Below the pieces are notes generated by a model. The model was not told where the DNA came from and ran no database searches. It saw only the letters and a program-made list of their open reading frames with translations. A program made the translations under genes and the position numbers. Source: Woeseiaceae bacterium (GTDB taxonomy: Bacteria; Pseudomonadota; Gammaproteobacteria; Steroidobacterales; Woeseiaceae). From it: a stretch of 58,848 nucleotides of DNA. Every line of letters begins with the position of its first letter. Position 1 is the stretch's first letter. This document shows positions 43,706-52,594 of the stretch, in pieces. The stretch covers positions 1-58,848 of the forward strand of contig JAJFKV010000013.1 of NCBI GenBank assembly GCA_021773055.1, given 5' to 3'.

Positions 43706-45178
43706 ATGGCTCAACTCGTTCCTGTCGATCCTTTCGACCTGATCATTTTCGGTGGCACCGGCGATCTCGCAATGCGTAAGTTATTGCCGGCGCTTTACCA
43801 TCGCGATTGTGACGGGCAACTCACGCCGGACAGCCGCATCATTGCTGCCAGCCGTGGCGCGCTTTCACAAGAGCAGTACCTGGCGACCGTAGAGGCATCG
43901 TTGCGAGCCAATCTTGGCGAGGGTGATTTCGACGATAAGCACTGGAAAAAGTTCAGCGAGCGCCTTTGCTATGCGCGAGCCGATGCGTTCGAGCATGGTG
44001 ACTGGACCGAGCTGGTTGATGCGTTGGGTGGCAATGAAGACCGTATCCGGGTCGCTTATCTCGCCACCGCGCCCAGTTTATTCGGACCCATAGCGAACGG
44101 CCTGAAGACCAATAAGCTGATTACAGAGGCAAGCCGCATCGTCCTCGAAAAACCGCTTGGGCGGGACCTTCAATCTGCTCGCGAGATAAACAATGCGGTC
44201 GGCGAGTGCTTTCGGGAAAACCAGATTTATCGCATCGATCATTACCTCGGTAAGGAAACGGTGCAGAACCTGCTCGCATTGCGCTTCGGCAATTCTTTGT
44301 TTGAGCCTTTGTGGCGGCGCAGCGCGATCGATCATGTGCAATTTACGGTGGCGGAAAATCTCGGTGTCGGCGGTCGTGTTGAGTTCTACGACCGTGTTGG
44401 TGCTTTACGCGACATGGTGCAGAACCACTTGCTGCAACTGGTTTGCCTGTTCGCGATGGAACCACCGTCGAGCCTTGATCAAAATGCTGTTCGCGACGAG
44501 AAAATCAAAGTGCTGCGGTCGCTAAAACCGATTAGTGCGGACAATGCGCAAAGCAGTACGGTTCGTGGCCAATACACAGACGGCGCTATCAAGGGCAAAA
44601 CTGTTACGGGTTATCTGGACGAACTGGAGGACAAGGGCAGCAGCACGGAGACCTTTGTTGCGCTCAAACTCGAAATCGAAAACTGGCGCTGGTCCGGTGT
44701 ACCTTTTTATCTTCGAACGGGTAAACGTCTGAAGGCCAAACATTCGGAAATCGTGGTTCAGTTTCAGGATGTTCCGCATTCAATATTTCCGGAACAGGAA
44801 TACAACGTCTCACCGAACCTGTTGCGCATTCGCTTACAGCCGGACGAAGGCGTGCAGCTTTCCGTTATGGCCAAAGAACCGGGACCGGGCGGATTCGAGC
44901 TGCGGCCGGTATCGCTGGACCTCAGTTTCTCCGAGACATTTGGTGTGCGTTACCCGGACGCGTACGAGCGTCTGCTGATGGAAGTCCTGAGAGGCAACTC
45001 GGCACTGTTCATGCGTCGTGACGAGGTGGAAGCAGCGTGGGAGTGGATTGACGGCATTATTGAAGGCTGGCAGGTATCGAAGCAAAAAGTCGAATCGTAT
45101 GTTTCGGGGTCCTGGGGACCGACGGCATCCTCAATGCTGCTCGACCGTGATGGTCGTGCCTGGCACCAGGACGGCTAG
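43706..45178 (+). CDS. zwf: Glucose-6-phosphate 1-dehydrogenase
   Basis: A 490-residue dehydrogenase oxidising glucose-6-phosphate to 6-phosphogluconolactone with NAD(P)+. The dinucleotide-binding GGTGDLA is at residues 16-22, EKPLG near 149-153, and the substrate-site signature RIDHYLGKE at 176-184. Length matches the family. The ATG is preceded by GAGGAA. It is the first gene of zwf-pgl-edd-eda-glk, and pgl starts on the base directly following its stop. Control by HexR is likely from the upstream boxes. Confidence 0.97.
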   Translation: MAQLVPVDPFDLIIFGGTGDLAMRKLLPALYHRDCDGQLTPDSRIIAASRGALSQEQYLATVEASLRANLGEGDFDDKHWKKFSERLCYARADAFEHGDWTELVDALGGNEDRIRVAYLATAPSLFGPIANGLKTNKLITEASRIVLEKPLGRDLQSAREINNAVGECFRENQIYRIDHYLGKETVQNLLALRFGNSLFEPLWRRSAIDHVQFTVAENLGVGGRVEFYDRVGALRDMVQNHLLQLVCLFAMEPPSSLDQNAVRDEKIKVLRSLKPISADNAQSSTVRGQYTDGAIKGKTVTGYLDELEDKGSSTETFVALKLEIENWRWSGVPFYLRTGKRLKAKHSEIVVQFQDVPHSIFPEQEYNVSPNLLRIRLQPDEGVQLSVMAKEPGPGGFELRPVSLDLSFSETFGVRYPDAYERLLMEVLRGNSALFMRRDEVEAAWEWIDGIIEGWQVSKQKVESYVSGSWGPTASSMLLDRDGRAWHQDG

Positions 45179-45862
45179 ATGACGAAGGTTTTCAAATTTG
45201 ACGACAGGGACGCTGCCTCTGCGGCCGCCGCCGCGTGCATGGCCGGTCTAGTTGGTTCGCGACTGAGCCGTGAACACCAGGCGACATTTGTGGTTAGCGG
45301 TGGTACGACGCCGGCCAGATGTTTCGACTCCTTGTCCGGATACTCACTTGACTGGACCCTGGTCCAGGTCGCCTTATCTGACGAACGCTGGGTTCCGGAG
45401 GATCATGCGGATAGCAATGTACGAATGATACGTGAGACCTTGCTGCAGGACGATGCGGCGGCCGCGAGGGTGCTGTCCATCTTTCAGGATGGTCTGTCCG
45501 TCGATGAGCGTTGCGACGCGTTGCAATCTGAGCTCCCGGCTGCAGGCTTCGCATGCGCGATGGTCGGCATGGGTACGGATGGACATTTTGCGTCCCTGTT
45601 TCCCGATGCCGATAGTCTGCAGGCCGGACTCGATCCTGATAACAGCCGTTTTTACATGCCGATTCGAACCAATGCCAGCCCACATCCGAGAATAAGCATG
45701 ACACTCGGCGCGTTATTGAAAAGCGATGAGATTTTATTGCTGATGTTCGGCACAGAAAAGCTCAGCGTTTTCGAAAAAGCGCAAGCCGGCGACAAGTCCT
45801 ATCCGATTGCCGCGTTGCTGAAGCAGCAAACAGTTCCGGTCAACCTTTACTGGGCGCCATAG
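45179..45862 (+). CDS. pgl: 6-phosphogluconolactonase
   Basis: A 227-residue DevB/SOL-type lactonase hydrolysing 6-phosphogluconolactone. Family blocks visible are VVSGGTTPARCF near residue 38, SDERWVPEDHADSNVRMIRE near 68, and GMGTDGHFASLFPD near 127. The ATG directly follows the zwf stop, so translation is coupled. It provides 6-phosphogluconate for the edd product encoded next. Confidence 0.95.
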   Translation: MTKVFKFDDRDAASAAAAACMAGLVGSRLSREHQATFVVSGGTTPARCFDSLSGYSLDWTLVQVALSDERWVPEDHADSNVRMIRETLLQDDAAAARVLSIFQDGLSVDERCDALQSELPAAGFACAMVGMGTDGHFASLFPDADSLQAGLDPDNSRFYMPIRTNASPHPRISMTLGALLKSDEILLLMFGTEKLSVFEKAQAGDKSYPIAALLKQQTVPVNLYWAP

Positions 45863-45884
45863 CGCTTATTGAGAGATTGTTGCA

Positions 45885-47690
45885 ATGAATCCTTTAGTAG
45901 AAAAAGTAACGCAACGCATCGCCCGGCGCAGCAAAGACAGCCGCTCTGCCTATCTCGAACGCGTGATGGCAGCAGCGAATGATGGACCGACTCGCACAGG
46001 TTTGTCGTGCAGCAATCTGGCGCATGGTTTCGCCGCCTGTGGTACAGCTGACAAGTCGGCGCTGTCCGGAGATGTTGTGGCCAACGTCGCAATCGTGTCC
46101 GCGTATAACGACATGCTCAGCGCCCACCAGCCGTTCGAGACCTATCCGGCATTAATTCGGGACGCGGCAGCACGACAGGGTGCAGTGGCTCAATTCGCAG
46201 GCGGTGTGCCGGCGATGTGTGACGGTATTACGCAAGGTCAGGACGGCATGGACCTGTCCCTGTTCAGTCGTGACGTGATCGCATTGTCAACGGCTGTAGC
46301 GTTGTCACACAACATGTTTGATGCCGTTTTATGTCTGGGTATTTGCGACAAAATCGTACCAGGCCTGCTAATCGGAGCCCTGTCATTCGGTCATTTGCCC
46401 GTCGTATTTGTGCCGGCCGGTCCCATGACATCCGGGCTGGGGAATAAGGAAAAGGCTCGTATTCGAGAAGAGTATGCGGTCGGCAATATCGGTCGTGACG
46501 AACTGCTTGCCGCAGAATCGGCTGCTTACCACTCGCCCGGGACCTGCACCTTTTACGGTACGGCTAACACCAATCAGATGCTAATGGAGTTCATGGGATT
46601 GCAGTTGCCGGGGGGGTCTTTTATCAATCCGGGCACAGAGTTGCGAGATCACCTGACGGCAGAAGGTGTAAACACTGCGCTCAACAATACTGATCTGGGT
46701 GACGACTACCGGCCACTGGCGAAGATTCTGGATGAAAAGGCGATCGTTAACGGCATCATTGGCCTTCTGGCTACGGGTGGCTCGACAAACCACACTATTC
46801 ATCTTGTCGCGATCGCGGCGGCGGCCGGCATCAAGATCGACTGGCAGGACTTTTCGGATTTGTCCGACGTGATTCCGCAGTTATCGCGTGTGTATCCGAA
46901 CGGTAGTGCGGACGTTAATCATTTTCAGGCAGCCGGTGGCCTCGGTTTCATCATGTCCGATATGCTGGACAATCAATTGCTGCATGAGGATGTGAATACG
47001 ATTCTGGGCCCGGGCCTCCGGCGCTTTTGCAAAGAGCCGCATATCGATGATGGCGCGCTGGCGTGGAAAGACACACAAGAGAAGTCACTCGATGAAAGCA
47101 TACTGCGCTCCTGCCGCAAGCCCTTTAATGCAGAGGGCGGACTGCAGCTTGTCGCAGGAAACCTGGGGCGCGCCATCGTTAAGGTCTCCGCTGTAGAGCC
47201 TCAGTATCACTCGATCGAGGCACCAGCCAAAGTATTCCAGTCGCAACAGGCTTTTGTTGACGCGTTCAATCGCGGTGATCTGGAACAGGACTTCGTCGCT
47301 GTTTTATCCTGCCAGGGGCCGCGCGCCAATGGTATGCCGGAGTTGCACAAGCTGACGCCCTACCTGGGGGTCCTGCAGAACCGCGGATTCAAGGTCGCGC
47401 TGGTAACAGACGGGCGTATGTCCGGCGCCTCGGGCAAGGTACTTGCCGCCATACAGGTCAGTCCCGAGGCGATGTGTGGCGGTATGATTGCCAAGGTTCG
47501 CGACGGTGACCTGATAACAGTCGATGCCACGGGTGGCACATTGTCGATCGCTACAGGCGATGACATCGAGTCACGTGAAGCGAGCCTCACCGCGGCGCCA
47601 CAGCAGGGCATGGGCCGCGAATTATTCGCAGTATTTCGCGAAAGTGCAGGTAGCGCCGAAACCGGTGCCAGTCTGTTCGCTGGAGTTTAG
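45885..47690 (+). CDS. edd: Phosphogluconate dehydratase
   Basis: A 601-residue IlvD/Edd-family iron-sulfur dehydratase making KDPG (2-keto-3-deoxy-6-phosphogluconate). Typical blocks are [17 protein letters not shown] (near residue 70), [11 protein letters not shown] carrying conserved cysteines, [18 protein letters not shown], and [12 protein letters not shown]. The C-terminal [13 protein letters not shown] block is also intact. Length equals E. coli Edd (603). It lies 22 bp after pgl and 2 bp before eda. This is the first step unique to the Entner-Doudoroff pathway, and its product is the expected HexR inducer. Confidence 0.97.
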   Translation: MNPLVEKVTQRIARRSKDSRSAYLERVMAAANDGPTRTGLSCSNLAHGFAACGTADKSALSGDVVANVAIVSAYNDMLSAHQPFETYPALIRDAAARQGAVAQFAGGVPAMCDGITQGQDGMDLSLFSRDVIALSTAVALSHNMFDAVLCLGICDKIVPGLLIGALSFGHLPVVFVPAGPMTSGLGNKEKARIREEYAVGNIGRDELLAAESAAYHSPGTCTFYGTANTNQMLMEFMGLQLPGGSFINPGTELRDHLTAEGVNTALNNTDLGDDYRPLAKILDEKAIVNGIIGLLATGGSTNHTIHLVAIAAAAGIKIDWQDFSDLSDVIPQLSRVYPNGSADVNHFQAAGGLGFIMSDMLDNQLLHEDVNTILGPGLRRFCKEPHIDDGALAWKDTQEKSLDESILRSCRKPFNAEGGLQLVAGNLGRAIVKVSAVEPQYHSIEAPAKVFQSQQAFVDAFNRGDLEQDFVAVLSCQGPRANGMPELHKLTPYLGVLQNRGFKVALVTDGRMSGASGKVLAAIQVSPEAMCGGMIAKVRDGDLITVDATGGTLSIATGDDIESREASLTAAPQQGMGRELFAVFRESAGSAETGASLFAGV

Positions 47691-47692
47691 TT

Positions 47693-48316
47693 ATGGATGC
47701 AAGCAAGTTACTCGTTGACAGCAGGATCGTGCCGGTCGTCGTGTTGGCAAATGCCGATGTCGCCGTGCCATTGGCAGAAGCCTTGCTCAGTTCCGGCCTT
47801 AATGTCATCGAGGTGACGCTGAGAACTGACGACGCACTGCAGGGTATCGAGAAGATAGCAAGAAATGTCCCTGACATGATCGTCGGCGCCGGTAGCCTGC
47901 GGCGGCCAGAGCAATTCGCGGAAATTGCAGCAGCGGGAGCCAGATTCGCAGTCAGCCCGGGTGCGTCACAGCGGTTACTCGATGCAGCGGCCGAGCACGG
48001 GATGCCATTTATACCGGGCGCCGCCACACCTTCCGAGATGATTGCGTTGTTCGAACAGGGCTATCAGTTACAAAAGTTCTTCCCGGCCGAGTTGGCGGGA
48101 GGGCGACCATTTCTCAAAGCTGTCGGCGCGCCGCTGCCGGAAGTCCGGTTCATGCCAACCGGTGGTGTCACGCCAGACAATGCAGTCGACTACCTTAAAC
48201 TGGATAACGTCACCTCTGTCGGGGGCTCATGGATTACGCCCAGGCAGCACCAGCAGAGTGGAAATTTTGACGCAATCCGGGAGATAGGAGCGGATGCGGC
48301 CAGCTTGCTGGTGTGA
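47693..48316 (+). CDS. eda: KDPG aldolase
   Basis: A 207-residue class I aldolase that splits KDPG into pyruvate and glyceraldehyde-3-phosphate. The Schiff-base lysine is K128 in LQKFFPAELAGG, with E40 in VIEVTLRTDDAL as the general acid/base. GGVTPDNAVDYL is the phosphate-binding block. Length matches the family (about 205-215). It begins 2 bp after the edd stop. Confidence 0.97.
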   Translation: MDASKLLVDSRIVPVVVLANADVAVPLAEALLSSGLNVIEVTLRTDDALQGIEKIARNVPDMIVGAGSLRRPEQFAEIAAAGARFAVSPGASQRLLDAAAEHGMPFIPGAATPSEMIALFEQGYQLQKFFPAELAGGRPFLKAVGAPLPEVRFMPTGGVTPDNAVDYLKLDNVTSVGGSWITPRQHQQSGNFDAIREIGADAASLLV

Positions 48317-48327
48317 GAGCATAAAGC

Positions 48328-49317
48328 ATGACCGACAAAACCTTACTGATCGCAGATATTGGTGGCACCAATGCGCGCTTTGCTCTGGCGGACCCGGAAC
48401 GAGCAGGATTTCATGATGCGATGACGCTCAAGTGCGCGGACTTTGCCTCTGCTGATGATGCCATTCGTCATTATCTCGACAATTTATCGGCCGCCGCACC
48501 AGAGGTCATTTGTCTTGCGGTAGCGGGTCCGGTAATCGACGGTTCGGTGCAGGTCACGAACAACCACTGGACGCTGAATGCGACAGATATAGCGGCCAGC
48601 TTCAGCGCTAAAGAAGTACGATTGCTGAACGATTTTGAGGCGATAGCGTATTCAATTCCAGAGTTAGGCGTGGAAGAGACTGAGGTGATCGGGCTGCCAG
48701 AACAGCGGCCTGCATTGGACAGCAATTTCAATATCGCGATCATCGGTCCAGGTACCGGACTGGGCATTGCCGGATTGGTTCGGCGCGGACAAACCATCAT
48801 TCCCATTGTCGGCGAAGGCGGTCACATCGGTTTCGCGCCGAAGTCACAAGTGCAGGTGGAGATTCTTGATGCACTACGCGGCAGATTTGACCGTGTTTCG
48901 GTTGAACGCCTGGTATCCGGATCCGGTCTGGAAAATATTTACTGGGCGCTGACGCGCATTCATGGCGAGCAACGGATTCAGCTCTCTGCAGCAGATGTGT
49001 TCGCTCAGAGTCGCGAAGACGGCGACCCGCGCGCGTCTGAGGCAGTGCATATGTTCTTCGAAATACTGGGTCAGGTCGCTGGTGATGTCGCCTTGACGCT
49101 GGGAGCAACCGACGGTGTCTATCTCGCGGGCGGTATCGCGAAACGCTACCCGGAGTTGTTACAAAACAGTGGATTTCGCAATGCGTTTGATAACAAGGGA
49201 CGACACCGCGCGTTGATGGAGCGAATACCGACGCTGCTCATCACTCATGATGAACCGGGCCTCCTGGGCGCTGCCTATTGTGCCGCGCCTTTGCCTTCAC
49301 CTTCATCTTCGGACTGA
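48328..49317 (+). CDS. glk: Glucokinase
   Basis: A 329-residue bacterial glucokinase (PF02685 type) phosphorylating free glucose with ATP. IADIGGTNARFALAD at residues 8-22 is the phosphate-1 loop, followed by LLNDFEAIAY, GPGTGLGIAGL and GEGGHIGFAP, the last carrying glucose-contact residues. Its place at the end of the Entner-Doudoroff operon fits free glucose entering by permease rather than by PTS. Its last 43 bp overlap the tail of the convergent DUF2189 gene. Confidence 0.95.
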   Translation: MTDKTLLIADIGGTNARFALADPERAGFHDAMTLKCADFASADDAIRHYLDNLSAAAPEVICLAVAGPVIDGSVQVTNNHWTLNATDIAASFSAKEVRLLNDFEAIAYSIPELGVEETEVIGLPEQRPALDSNFNIAIIGPGTGLGIAGLVRRGQTIIPIVGEGGHIGFAPKSQVQVEILDALRGRFDRVSVERLVSGSGLENIYWALTRIHGEQRIQLSAADVFAQSREDGDPRASEAVHMFFEILGQVAGDVALTLGATDGVYLAGGIAKRYPELLQNSGFRNAFDNKGRHRALMERIPTLLITHDEPGLLGAAYCAAPLPSPSSSD

Positions 49318-50138
49318 TCGCCGTTGGTCGGTCTTGGGACCGAAGTTATACCAACCTGGTGTCGTGGGAACGCGTCCGCATCAATCGTTTCAAGATAGCC
49401 GTGCCATGCGGCGTAGCCGATGACCGGCACGATAACCACGAGGCCAATGAAGGCCGTCGCCACGCCAACCAGTAATGACACTACGATAATCGTGAGCCAC
49501 ACGAACATCGCTCGCTTGTTTCTAAGGACCGCATTTACCGATGTAACAACGGCAGTAATGCTGTCTACATTACGATGCATGATCATTGGCAGCGAAAAGG
49601 CGCTGGCGCTGAAGGTAATGGCGGCGAAGACAGCACCGATGGTCGTCCCAAACGTGAAAAAGCCGACGAGATCCATTGTTGTTGTATCGCCATCAGTCGG
49701 GAAAAATACACTGACCATGACTGCAGCTCGTGCCCAAACAAGAAAGATGACCAGCAAAACCAGCGTGAACACCATCTCATTTCCAAAATGACGTTGCCAG
49801 GCGGCGCGAAAACTACGCATCATGACCGGTGGCTGGCCGCGCTCCAGTTGCGCGCTAATTGCATACAGTCCGATGCAGGTTAGAGGCGCCAGAAAAACAA
49901 ATCCGCCCAGCATCGCGAACATGAACCACTGACTACCGCGGATCCAGGCCAGCAAGCAAACAACGCCGATCAGGAATGCAACAGTCACACCGTAGGCGAG
50001 GCTATGTTGCGGTGCCCGCATCAGGTCCCGGATGCCAGCCCTTACCCAGCCGAATGGAGCCCATGGAGACAGCTTCTTGCAGGGCGCGGCGAACGGCAGT
50101 TCGTCGCGATTAATTTCCGTCTGGTCTTCCTCAGTCAT
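49275..50138 (-). CDS. DUF2189 family integral membrane protein
   Basis: A 287-residue inner-membrane protein with about six hydrophobic helices between residues 45 and 265. WVRAGIRDLMRAPQHSLAYG, YAISAQLERGQPP and GYAAWHGYLETID are the features that place it in DUF2189. The N terminus is polar and the C terminus is acidic (NGDQSEDEGEGK). No function is known for the family. It lies 15 bp after the methyltransferase gene on the same strand and overlaps the end of glk by 43 bp in the opposite direction. Confidence 0.88.
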   Translation of the reverse strand: MTEEDQTEINRDELPFAAPCKKLSPWAPFGWVRAGIRDLMRAPQHSLAYGVTVAFLIGVVCLLAWIRGSQWFMFAMLGGFVFLAPLTCIGLYAISAQLERGQPPVMMRSFRAAWQRHFGNEMVFTLVLLVIFLVWARAAVMVSVFFPTDGDTTTMDLVGFFTFGTTIGAVFAAITFSASAFSLPMIMHRNVDSITAVVTSVNAVLRNKRAMFVWLTIIVVSLLVGVATAFIGLVVIVPVIGYAAWHGYLETIDADAFPRHQVGITSVPRPTNGDQSEDEGEGKGAAQ

Positions 50139-50153
50139 CGCCGATTATTGGCA

Positions 50154-50846
50154 TTAACGAGACGGGTTATCAAGCACCCGGACAGCAACTTGCTGTCCGG
50201 TGACCGAATACGCGATGTATTCGTAGGTGAGCCCGGACTTTTCCACGAATTCCTGAAACGCCTTGAATTCGTGCTGTTGCCAGCGATGGAAGTTGTAATA
50301 CTCGTCGAACAGGATGACAGAGCCCGGCTGCAGCCTGGCCCCCAGAAGGTCGAAAATAGTGACGGTCGACGAATACAAATCACAGTCGACGTGCAAGAAC
50401 GCGATCGGGTCGCTGTGCGACTCGAGGAAGCCCGGTAGCGTCGCATCGAAATAGCCGACGTGAAACTCGACGTTGTCTGGCACTTTGGGCATCTGTTTCT
50501 GGGCGAATGCGCCGATTGGATTGCCGTTCCAGTGTTCCTGAATGCCCTCGAATGAATCGAATCCGTGTACCGCGCCATTGATGGTTGGTGCGATCCAGCG
50601 CATCGACTTGCCGCGGCCAACGCCGAATTCGAGCGTTAAGCCGCTGACGTTCACCTGGTCAAGAGCGTACTTGACCAGCTGCGGGTGTTTTTCGAAGTAC
50701 GGCGCATCAACCATGTTGTCCCTGATATAGGCCAATGTGTCTTCCTTGGCCACAAGGTTCATGTCGACGAGAAGATTCGAAGAATAGTGCTTAAGCATGA
50801 ATCGTCTGAAAACGAATTCGCTTAATGTACGCTTGAATAGGGGCAT
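50154..50846 (-). CDS. TylF-like class I SAM-dependent methyltransferase
   Basis: About 230 residues from ATG 50846; an upstream extension to 51029 lacks similarity. The SAM-binding loop is EFGVGRGKS (residues 73-81), and HVDCDLYSSTVTIFDLL (152-168) with ILFDEYYN (D181) is the metal-and-substrate block of the macrocin O-methyltransferase (TylF) family. These enzymes methylate sugar or phenol hydroxyls, but many bacterial members are uncharacterised. It shares a strand with DUF502 and DUF2189 genes, 79 and 15 bp away. There is no biosynthetic cluster nearby to indicate a substrate. Confidence 0.82.
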   Translation of the reverse strand: MPLFKRTLSEFVFRRFMLKHYSSNLLVDMNLVAKEDTLAYIRDNMVDAPYFEKHPQLVKYALDQVNVSGLTLEFGVGRGKSMRWIAPTINGAVHGFDSFEGIQEHWNGNPIGAFAQKQMPKVPDNVEFHVGYFDATLPGFLESHSDPIAFLHVDCDLYSSTVTIFDLLGARLQPGSVILFDEYYNFHRWQQHEFKAFQEFVEKSGLTYEYIAYSVTGQQVAVRVLDNPSR

Positions 50847-50925
50847 GAAAACGCTCTCGAAAGGGGCTTTATCGACGCCGCGTAAGGTATCACAGCCATC
50901 GATTACCCGATAGCGGCAGTGATTG

Positions 50926-51507
50926 CTACGGATACAACTTGTCGGTATCGACACCCCATTGTGAAATTGCTGCCAGTGTATCGGTGACGGATGCGTCCAG
51001 TTTGCGGATCTTTTGTTGCTCCACGACATAGATGGTGCCGATCGTGGCGACAGGCGCTGAGGGTATGAAAACCGTACAGCGATCGTCCGGCAGATCCTCG
51101 ATCAGAAAGCCCACGGCGCGAGCGGATGAGTCGTAAAGGTCCACTTCAACGGGTGCGAACTGATTGCCTTCAAGTCCGGCGAAGCGCCTGGTCAGACTGG
51201 AAATAGCGTTATACATGGGAATGCGGCGAGCGACATTGCTGTTCATCCAGTTCCTGAGAGCGGTGCCGAGTTTCGTTTGCACCACGAGACCCGTTGCAAA
51301 GCAAAGCCCGAGCAGTACGGCGAGCGCTATGCCGACCATGATCAACGCATCATTGACCTGCAGGCCGAGTTCCAGGACCAGTGACTGTGACAGGGAAAAA
51401 AGTCCGTAGAACAACTGCGCCATCACGAACAGGATGATCGTGATCGGTACGATAACCAGTAAACCGCCAATAGCGGTTGTTTTAATGAATTTGAAAAATC
51501 GTTTCAT
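50926..51507 (-). CDS. DUF502 family membrane protein
   Basis: A 193-residue protein from ATG 51507; the frame is open to 51744, but that part overlaps the neighbouring gene and has no similarity. Two transmembrane helices are visible (residues about 12-35 and 55-76), followed by a soluble part with RRIPMYNAISSLTRRFAG and PSAPVATIGTIYVV, the DUF502 landmarks. Related plant proteins are called COV (continuous vascular ring)-like. Bacterial function unknown. 28 bp after the metallo-beta-lactamase-fold gene, so probably co-transcribed. Confidence 0.88.
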   Translation of the reverse strand: MKRFFKFIKTTAIGGLLVIVPITIILFVMAQLFYGLFSLSQSLVLELGLQVNDALIMVGIALAVLLGLCFATGLVVQTKLGTALRNWMNSNVARRIPMYNAISSLTRRFAGLEGNQFAPVEVDLYDSSARAVGFLIEDLPDDRCTVFIPSAPVATIGTIYVVEQQKIRKLDASVTDTLAAISQWGVDTDKLYP

Positions 51508-51535
51508 TGCGCTGCATCCGTTTCTTAAGGTTTTT

Positions 51536-52555
51536 TCAAGACCGCCGGTACCAGCAGGCACCGTCCCGATGTTCCGCCAGCAATTCGCCGGTTCTGACCA
51601 GGAAGTGCAGGTGCGCCAGTGCCTCGCCCGTCGCCATAATGCGGTTCCTGTCATCGATTTTGGTTTTGTAAAGCGTCGGGAATACATCGACGGCGCGCTG
51701 TGGCTCTGTACATGCGCCGCGCAGTGCTTCAAGTCGTTCCTCATGCTCGCGAATCATCGCATCAATGCGAAAGTACGCACCACGAAACGGCTTGCCATGG
51801 GCGGGTAAAACGAGCACATCCTCAGAGATGGCAGCTTTGAGTTTGTGCAGAGAATCGAACCAGTCGCGCAACGGGTTCGCCAGAGGTTCTGTTGGCCAAA
51901 CGCTGACGTTCGGCGATATGGTGGGCAACAGCTGGTCGCCTGCTATCAATAGATTGCGTTCGCGATCGTAAAGACAGGCATGCTCGGGTGAATGGCCGCC
52001 GCCCGTGATTACCTGCCACTCGTGTCCACCTATGGCGAGTTTGTCACCGTCGCTGAGTCGCTTGTAAGCCTCGGGCAAGGGCGTAACGAATTTGCCGAAA
52101 AAACCGAATGCCGCCTGGTAGCCAGCAAGCTGTTCGTTTGTATATCCGGCGTCCTTGTAGAACCGTACCCCTTCCTCGGGTGCTTCACGACCTGTGTCAG
52201 CGACCAAAATTCGGCACAGCATGTACTCCTCGCGTGGCATCCAAAAGTCGACATCAAAATGTCGCGCGAGAAAGCCGGCACAACCCACGTGATCCGGATG
52301 TAAGTGCGTCGCAATAACATGTGAGGCCGGATCGCCGCCCATCCCATCTACAAAAACTTCTCGCCAAAGATCCTGAGTCTTGCCGGTACCGACGCCGGTA
52401 TCGACTATCGCCCAACGGTCGCCATCCCTGAGTAGCCAGAGATTGATGTGATTGAGGGAGAAGGGCAGCGGCATACGCAGCCATTCGATCCCGTCCGCCA
52501 CACTTAAGGTTTTGCCGTTGTCCGGCCTGGCGTCAAATTCGTATTCGAGACTCAT
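51536..52555 (-). CDS. Metallo-beta-lactamase-fold hydrolase
   Basis: A 339-residue MBL-fold enzyme with the zinc motif THLHPDHVG (H84, H86, D88, H89), a third histidine in GGGHSPEHACLYD, and a bridging aspartate in LIAGDQLLPT. A C-terminal helical part (RIDAMIREHEERLEAL, then HLHFLVRTGELL) is as in LACTB2/glyoxalase II-like members. The substrate is not predictable; thioester, lactone or phosphodiester hydrolysis all occur in this fold. It follows the indolepyruvate oxidoreductase gene by 39 bp, and a role in processing an aryl-acyl thioester is possible but unproven. Confidence 0.88.
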   Translation of the reverse strand: MSLEYEFDARPDNGKTLSVADGIEWLRMPLPFSLNHINLWLLRDGDRWAIVDTGVGTGKTQDLWREVFVDGMGGDPASHVIATHLHPDHVGCAGFLARHFDVDFWMPREEYMLCRILVADTGREAPEEGVRFYKDAGYTNEQLAGYQAAFGFFGKFVTPLPEAYKRLSDGDKLAIGGHEWQVITGGGHSPEHACLYDRERNLLIAGDQLLPTISPNVSVWPTEPLANPLRDWFDSLHKLKAAISEDVLVLPAHGKPFRGAYFRIDAMIREHEERLEALRGACTEPQRAVDVFPTLYKTKIDDRNRIMATGEALAHLHFLVRTGELLAEHRDGACWYRRS

Positions 52556-52594
52556 TAGCCTATGGTGGCACGGCAGCTGCCAAAAACCGAGTGA

